A stretch of DNA of 64,000 nt from Parabacteroides bouchesdurhonensis. GTDB taxonomy: Bacteria > Bacteroidota > Bacteroidia > Bacteroidales > Tannerellaceae. A model generated the notes under the pieces. The model saw only the letters and a program-made list of their open reading frames with translations. It searched no databases and had not been told where the DNA came from. The stretch lies in the NCBI RefSeq assembly GCF_900186615.1, contig NZ_LT896588.1, positions 1,656,961-1,720,960 of the forward strand, written 5' to 3'. Below are positions 63,948 through 64,000 of this stretch, one piece after another. Position numbers and translations under genes: made by a program. How positions within the stretch are numbered: the stretch's first letter is position 1; each line of letters begins with the position of its first letter.

Positions 63948-64000
63948 TTTTTCTTGTTTTCAAGACTTGATTCTTATTCTATTTTAATTAGTTTTAAACA

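Overview
The window looks like chromosome from a gut-type member of the Bacteroidales (Bacteroides/Parabacteroides/Tannerella relatives); the genus is not settled. Evidence: a SusC/SusD pair, several TonB-dependent receptors with CarboxypepD_reg or STN domains, two ECF-sigma/FecR pairs, an NVEALA peptide, a DUF4249 lipoprotein, BtuG-like surface propellers, and promoters of the Bacteroidetes type (TTTG, 19-21 bp, TAnnTTTG) before many genes. No tRNA, rRNA, CRISPR array, prophage or insertion sequence was seen.

Layout. 1-1941: a core block (rluD, cut by the left edge; a PASTA protein; rpmH). 1973-15564: a minus-strand catabolic locus led by an ECF sigma factor and a FecR anti-sigma factor, then SusC (with STN domain), SusD, a MurQ-type etherase, an exported-looking DegT-family protein, a ceramidase-like lipoprotein, a MurK/GlcNAc-kinase-like protein and a sugar MFS permease. 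I read it as N-acetylmuramic acid or peptidoglycan-fragment scavenging. 15665-19902: a TPR protein, a spacer with palindromic repeats and a truncated cobalamin-riboswitch remnant, and nrdD-nrdG. 19903-24715: a complete cobalamin riboswitch ahead of a CWC protein and a ThrE-family exporter, then a TonB receptor and a histidine-rich membrane protein. 24775-26972: ahpC-ahpF. 27142-32135: a minus-strand row of an NVEALA peptide, a propeller lipoprotein, a DUF1573 lipoprotein, a signal peptidase I and an O-antigen-ligase/TPR protein, with a membrane-anchored winged-helix regulator diverging from it (32295-33380).

33534-40507: trpS, then a second ECF sigma/FecR/TonB receptor/DUF4249 system. 41566-47234: a vitamin B12 uptake operon behind its own cobalamin riboswitch: btuB, two btuG-like genes and a btuF-like lipoprotein, without btuCD. 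47481-51121: a sulfide:quinone-reductase-like flavoprotein and a Y_Y_Y-domain membrane regulator. 51205-54689: carB behind a clear promoter, a 34-codon leader ORF and an intrinsic terminator, arranged like the pyrBI attenuator. 54707-63947: an efflux operon with one adaptor, one TolC and two different RND permeases, preceded by iterated CTGACAA motifs and a 39-residue lipoprotein gene.

The most promising undescribed systems are the NVEALA cassette with its divergent regulator, the sigma/FecR-controlled amino-sugar locus, the cobalamin-switched ThrE/CWC operon and the carB attenuator. All functions are inferred from sequence by eye; no database search was run.
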